Position numbers and translations under genes: made by a program. From NCBI GenBank assembly GCA_034436355.1, contig DAOTVQ010000038.1, positions 62,001-126,000 of the forward strand: a stretch of DNA of 64,000 nt, read 5' to 3'. This DNA is from CP2-2F sp034436355 (lineage in GTDB: Bacteria; Chloroflexota; Anaerolineae; Aggregatilineales; UBA2796). The notes under the pieces were generated by a model. It did not search any database, was not told the DNA's origin, and saw nothing but the letters and a program-made list of their open reading frames with translations. Shown here in pieces: positions 60,682-64,000 of this stretch (positions are counted from its first letter, which is position 1; each line of letters begins with the position of its first letter).

Positions 60682-62349
60682 TCAGCGATCCATCAGCAGA
60701 CGGCGGATTTTTAGGGCAAGATGCACCGCAAGGCGCGTCTCGGGATTCTCTAGGTCAAAGCCGCCAATTTGTGCAATGCGCTCCATGCGATAAAGCAGCG
60801 TGTTGCGATGCACATGCAGTCTATTTGCCGTTTGGCTAAGGTTGCCGTGTTCTTCAAAAAATGTTTCAAGGGTCAGGATGAAGTCTTCATGGGCGTGCGC
60901 TTCGTCGGCAAGGTCGCCCAGCGTCTCACGGTAGAAGCTGTGTAGTTCAGATGTTTCTAACAGCAGCGAGAGCAGCCGATAGACACCCAGATCGGCGAAA
61001 TACAGCGGTTGATTCACCCGCCATTGAAGGGCAATCCGCTGCGCGGCAACTGCTTCCTGATAGCTGGTGCGCCAGGCGGTTAGTGCCTCAACCGGTCTGC
61101 CAACGCCAATGGCAAGCCCCGCCTCCGGGAACTGCGCCCGCGCACGGCTTAAGACTGCTTCTGCCAGTTGGCGCACCGCACGCGGAATGGCACGCCGTGC
61201 AGCGGCATTCTGCGGGGCAACTTCCACATGGCAAAACACAACAACGCCGCCGTCAAGAAGCTGCACAAGGGCATCGCTGCCCAGCATCGCCACCTGTTCA
61301 TTAAAGGTTGTCTCAAGGCGGCGGTCGCTGGGTGCATCTTCACGCGTCCAGCAGGCGGCCAGTGCGGCATACTGCTTGGTGTTTGGGCTATGCCCAAGCC
61401 GAACCAATTGGCGCAGCGCCTGATCAATGGGAATCGTGCCGATCAGCAAGCGCTCTAGGACGCTGCCCTGCACGCGCTTCTGTGCCTCGCGCACTGCCTT
61501 TTCTTTTGCCATCTCTAGGGCGCAAATGGCTGCACCATGCCGCGCAAACTGCTGATCAATCGCCTCGAACACCTGCTGATCGGTTGCCAGCAGCGAGAAA
61601 AAGCCGCGCCCTAAGCGGTTCGCCACAATTGGCACGGTCAGGCGCTGCATTCCCTGTGCTGCCATGCGGATCAGCACAGGCTCAGCCGCGTGCTGTGCTG
61701 CCTCAGAACGGTTCAAGAAATGGGTGGGCAAGGCGCTTTCATCATGCAGGGCTGCCTCAATTTCGGCAAAGTTGGGCAGTTCGCTGAAAGCGCCCGAGAC
61801 TGCCATAACGTCAAGGCGTTTATCCTGCACGATGACCGTCCAGCCACTGAGATCGGCAAGCGCGGCAATGGTGGCGCGCAGCCCACGGTTTTCTGTGCTG
61901 AGCTGCAAAAGCTGCTCACGGATTACCTGCCCGCGCTCGTCAGCGTTGGGTGGCGTGCCAGACAAAACGCGCACAACATCGCGCTCCACCTGGCGCAGCG
62001 GATAGTCGCTCGGCAAGTTCAGCAGTGGAATGCCATAATCTTCAGCAGCTTTACGGGCAAGTGCATCAATGCTGCCAGCCACGCCAACGGCAGCCACTTC
62101 CATCTGCGCTAAATCGTGGATAATGGCGGCAAGCGTCAGCTTATCGCTGAGCAAGTGCAGCGCATCCATAGAGAGCAAGGCAAGTTCGCGCCCTTCAAGA
62201 GAAGGAAAAGCGGGCGGGCGCGTGTGCAACATCGAGACCCACGTCACTGGGCGCGCCAAGCCTTCGCGCCCTGCCACAAGGCGCGTGCCAATCGGCAAGG
62301 CATGACGCAGCAAATCCAGAACGGTGATGATCGGGCGCGAGTCAGTCAT
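60682..62349 (-). CDS. PucR-family transcriptional regulator
   Basis: A 555-residue regulator. The PucR N-terminal ligand domain spans about 1-130 (VLDLLRHALPIGTRLVAGRE, LLNLPSDYPLRQVERDVVRV), followed by GAF/GGDEF-like middle parts and a C-terminal helix-turn-helix of the PucR_2/CdaR type (HGNLSQTANRLHVHRNTLLY). PucR proteins sense purine- or amino-acid-derived signals and activate nitrogen catabolic genes. The glutamine synthetase gene lies 11 nt upstream on the same strand, so the two are co-transcribed and nitrogen control is likely. Confidence 0.9.
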   Translation of the reverse strand: MTDSRPIITVLDLLRHALPIGTRLVAGREGLARPVTWVSMLHTRPPAFPSLEGRELALLSMDALHLLSDKLTLAAIIHDLAQMEVAAVGVAGSIDALARKAAEDYGIPLLNLPSDYPLRQVERDVVRVLSGTPPNADERGQVIREQLLQLSTENRGLRATIAALADLSGWTVIVQDKRLDVMAVSGAFSELPNFAEIEAALHDESALPTHFLNRSEAAQHAAEPVLIRMAAQGMQRLTVPIVANRLGRGFFSLLATDQQVFEAIDQQFARHGAAICALEMAKEKAVREAQKRVQGSVLERLLIGTIPIDQALRQLVRLGHSPNTKQYAALAACWTREDAPSDRRLETTFNEQVAMLGSDALVQLLDGGVVVFCHVEVAPQNAAARRAIPRAVRQLAEAVLSRARAQFPEAGLAIGVGRPVEALTAWRTSYQEAVAAQRIALQWRVNQPLYFADLGVYRLLSLLLETSELHSFYRETLGDLADEAHAHEDFILTLETFFEEHGNLSQTANRLHVHRNTLLYRMERIAQIGGFDLENPETRLAVHLALKIRRLLMDR

Positions 62350-62360
62350 CGTCGGTGCGC

Positions 62361-63695
62361 CTAGTAGTTCAGCAAATAGCGGTCAAGTTCCCAAGGCGAA
62401 ACGCTCAGCACATAGTCGTTCCACTCCAAGCGCTTCGCCTCTAAAAAGCGCTCGAAAACGGTCAGCCCAAGCGCCGTGCTTGCTAGTTCAGAGCGCTCTA
62501 GCGCTTCAAGCGCCTCGTGCAGCGAGGTGGGCAGGGTTGCCATCTGCCGCCGCCGTGCATTGAAGGCATAGAGTTCCTCTTCGGCAGGCGGTGGCAGCGG
62601 TGTCTCTTGTTGAATGCCATCCAAGCCGCTGTGCAGCATAACGGCAAAAGCAAGGTAGGGATTGCAGCTTGGGTCAACACAGCGCAGTTCCACCCGCGCC
62701 CGTTGGCGCCCGCTCGGTTGATTGCGCGGCACGCGCAGCAGCGCAGCGCGGTTTAGCTGCGCCCACGTCAAATAGACAGGCGCCTCTAAGCCTGCCACCA
62801 AGCGTTTATAGCTGTTGACCAGCGGTGCCAACACCGCACAGATGCCGCGTGCGTGCGCCAACTGACCCGCCATAAAGGCGCGCCCTAGTGGGGAGAGTCC
62901 ATAGGCATCGTTTGAGTCGGCAAAGAGGTTTGTGCCGTGAAAATCGGTCAGCATTTGATGGGTATGCATCCCGCTGCCTGCGATGCCGGCTAAGGGCTTG
63001 GGCATAAAGGTTGCCAGCAAGCCGTGATCACGTGCTACAGAACGCACCACAAGGCGCGCCGTCATAATGGCATCTGCCATGGGCAGTGCTTCAAGCGGCG
63101 CAAAGTCAATCTCATGCTGCCCGTCACCTACTTCGGAATGCGCCGAGTCGATCTGAATGCCCATCGACTCAAGGGCATCGGTGATGGCGCGCCGCACGCG
63201 CTGCGTTTGGCTGTCGCTCACGTCAAAATAGCCCGCGTGATCGCCCGCTTGTGGCGGCGACACCATACCGCTTGGCGGTCGGAATAGGTAGAATTCCAAC
63301 TCTGGCGAGACAAGGTAGCGGTAGCGCTGCGTGGCAGCCTTTTCAACGGCACGGCGCAGCACACCGCGCGGATCGCCGCCGTAGGGTTCGCCCGTGGGCG
63401 TGTAGACATCGCAGATCAGGCGCGCCACGCGCTCAGTGCTGCTCGCCCAAGCCTGCATGGCATAGGTGGCAGCGTCAGGGTGCAAGAACATATCCGACTC
63501 TGCCACACGCGCAAAGCCTTCCAGTGCCGATCCGTCGAACCAGATGCCGTGTTCAAAGGCTGCCTCTAGTTGGCGGGCAGGAATCTGCACCATTTTGACC
63601 ATGCCGGTGATGTCTGTAAATTGTAGGTCAATATAAGCGATCTGATCGCGCTCGGCGCGTGCGATTACAGTTTGGGCTGCCTCAGAGAGCGTCAC
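62361..63695 (-). CDS. Type I glutamine synthetase (GlnA-like)
   Basis: A 444-residue GS-I enzyme with ATP- and Glu-binding motifs: IWFDGSALEGFARVAESDM, YLVSPELEFYLF, GSGMHTHQML and QPSGRQRARVELRCVDPSCN followed by PYLAF. Some positions differ from typical GlnA: FDGSA replaces FDGSS, and the active-site lid reads TWAQLNRAALLRVP. The gene starts with GTG at 63695 (GGAAAGG upstream), 3 nt after the stop of the binding-protein gene. Coupling to pucR makes gamma-glutamylamide synthetase activity, for example on polyamines, a real alternative to plain glutamine synthesis, hence no symbol. Confidence 0.9.
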   Translation of the reverse strand: MTLSEAAQTVIARAERDQIAYIDLQFTDITGMVKMVQIPARQLEAAFEHGIWFDGSALEGFARVAESDMFLHPDAATYAMQAWASSTERVARLICDVYTPTGEPYGGDPRGVLRRAVEKAATQRYRYLVSPELEFYLFRPPSGMVSPPQAGDHAGYFDVSDSQTQRVRRAITDALESMGIQIDSAHSEVGDGQHEIDFAPLEALPMADAIMTARLVVRSVARDHGLLATFMPKPLAGIAGSGMHTHQMLTDFHGTNLFADSNDAYGLSPLGRAFMAGQLAHARGICAVLAPLVNSYKRLVAGLEAPVYLTWAQLNRAALLRVPRNQPSGRQRARVELRCVDPSCNPYLAFAVMLHSGLDGIQQETPLPPPAEEELYAFNARRRQMATLPTSLHEALEALERSELASTALGLTVFERFLEAKRLEWNDYVLSVSPWELDRYLLNY

Positions 63696-63698
63696 GGT

Positions 63699-64000
63699 TT
63701 AGCCTTTCCAATCCGCCAAGCGCTGCCAGCCGCTGCCTTCATGCCCAAACCTGAAGTGATTAGGGTGTAAAATCTCAGCAAGGATTTCTAGCGACTCCAC
63801 CAAGCGCGGCCCCGGTCGGTTAAAATACTGGTTGCCGTCGGTCAGGTAGATACGTTCGTTCTGCACAGCCCGCAATGCCGCCCAGCCCTCAAGCCCTTGC
63901 AAAAGGGGAACATCCTGCGCGGTGCGCGCCATATCAAAGCCACACGGCATTAAGATGATGATCTCAGGATCAGCAGCACGGAGCGCATCCCACGTTAGCC
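63699..64000 (-). CDS. BtuF-like periplasmic binding protein, C-terminal part (runs off window)
   Basis: The frame is open to the right edge and reads WDALRAADPEIIILMPCGFD, then LDGNQYFNRPGPRLVESLEI-type sequence (seen as DGNQYFNRPGPRLVESL), typical of BtuF/cobalamin- or metal-chelate-binding proteins of ABC importers. Only the last ~100 residues are in the window and the start lies beyond 64000. It is followed 3 nt later by the glutamine synthetase gene on the same strand. Confidence 0.85.
   Translation of the reverse strand, partial: LTWDALRAADPEIIILMPCGFDMARTAQDVPLLQGLEGWAALRAVQNERIYLTDGNQYFNRPGPRLVESLEILAEILHPNHFRFGHEGSGWQRLADWKG

Overview
The window reads as a moderately GC-rich chromosomal segment of a free-living bacterium with about 55 protein genes, two tRNAs and very few mobile sequences. 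I infer Chloroflexota (an Anaerolineae-like lineage) from the gene mix: a NAD-linked hox hydrogenase next to nifJ, a Ycf45-type ATPase, a response regulator fused to a CpaE/TadZ-like ATPase, a serine hydroxymethyltransferase-GcvT fusion and a FadN-type beta-oxidation protein. This assignment rests on recalled gene content only; no rRNA is present.

Layout. 1-8.5 kb: mostly minus-strand housekeeping (metY, tRNA-Cys, fur, a frameshifted aminoglycoside acetyltransferase gene, a Uma2 protein, gatB, a REC-CpaE protein, a queuosine-mannosyltransferase-like GT, a small glycogen-binding-like protein), with tRNA-Ser on the plus strand. 8.7-24.4 kb: membrane-anchored EEP protein, GT4 glycosyltransferase, Pif1-like helicase, LOG protein, amidase, the translation/secretion cluster ffh-rpsP-khpA-rimM, an MFS exporter with a secreted DUF3352-like partner, a DEDD exonuclease, an orphan DNA methyltransferase and an SbnI/SerK-like protein. 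24.8-41.2 kb: a Crp-type regulator, a small scar region (truncated uracil-DNA glycosylase plus a two-repeat CRISPR remnant), then the main metabolic island hoxEFUYHW-hypF-hypC-nifJ-DHOD-like-hypD-hypE. 41.3-64 kb: pdxS, a HerA-like ATPase, several small or unrecognised genes, Ycf45-like ATPase, Nfu N-domain protein, hydrolases, the SHMT-GcvT fusion, fadN, pucR, a type I glutamine synthetase and the 3' part of a cobalamin-type periplasmic binding protein that runs off the window.

How the genes fit together. The island at 26-41 kb encodes a bidirectional NAD(H)-linked [NiFe] hydrogenase (group 3d type), its endopeptidase and four of the six general Hyp maturases. Pyruvate:ferredoxin oxidoreductase sits between hypC and hypD with translational coupling, which suggests that pyruvate oxidation and H2 evolution or uptake are used together, probably fermentatively or at low oxygen. 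hypA and hypB are not in the window. The fused SHMT-GcvT protein would couple glycine cleavage to serine formation.

Most notable non-routine signals: an internal second GcvT-like segment in the SHMT-GcvT fusion; a promoter-hairpin-hairpin-terminator unit between fur and tRNA-Cys that looks like a small RNA; a decayed two-repeat CRISPR next to a truncated repair gene; two copies of a double-hairpin intergenic repeat; and an SbnI/SerK-like serine-kinase relative with a small unknown partner gene.
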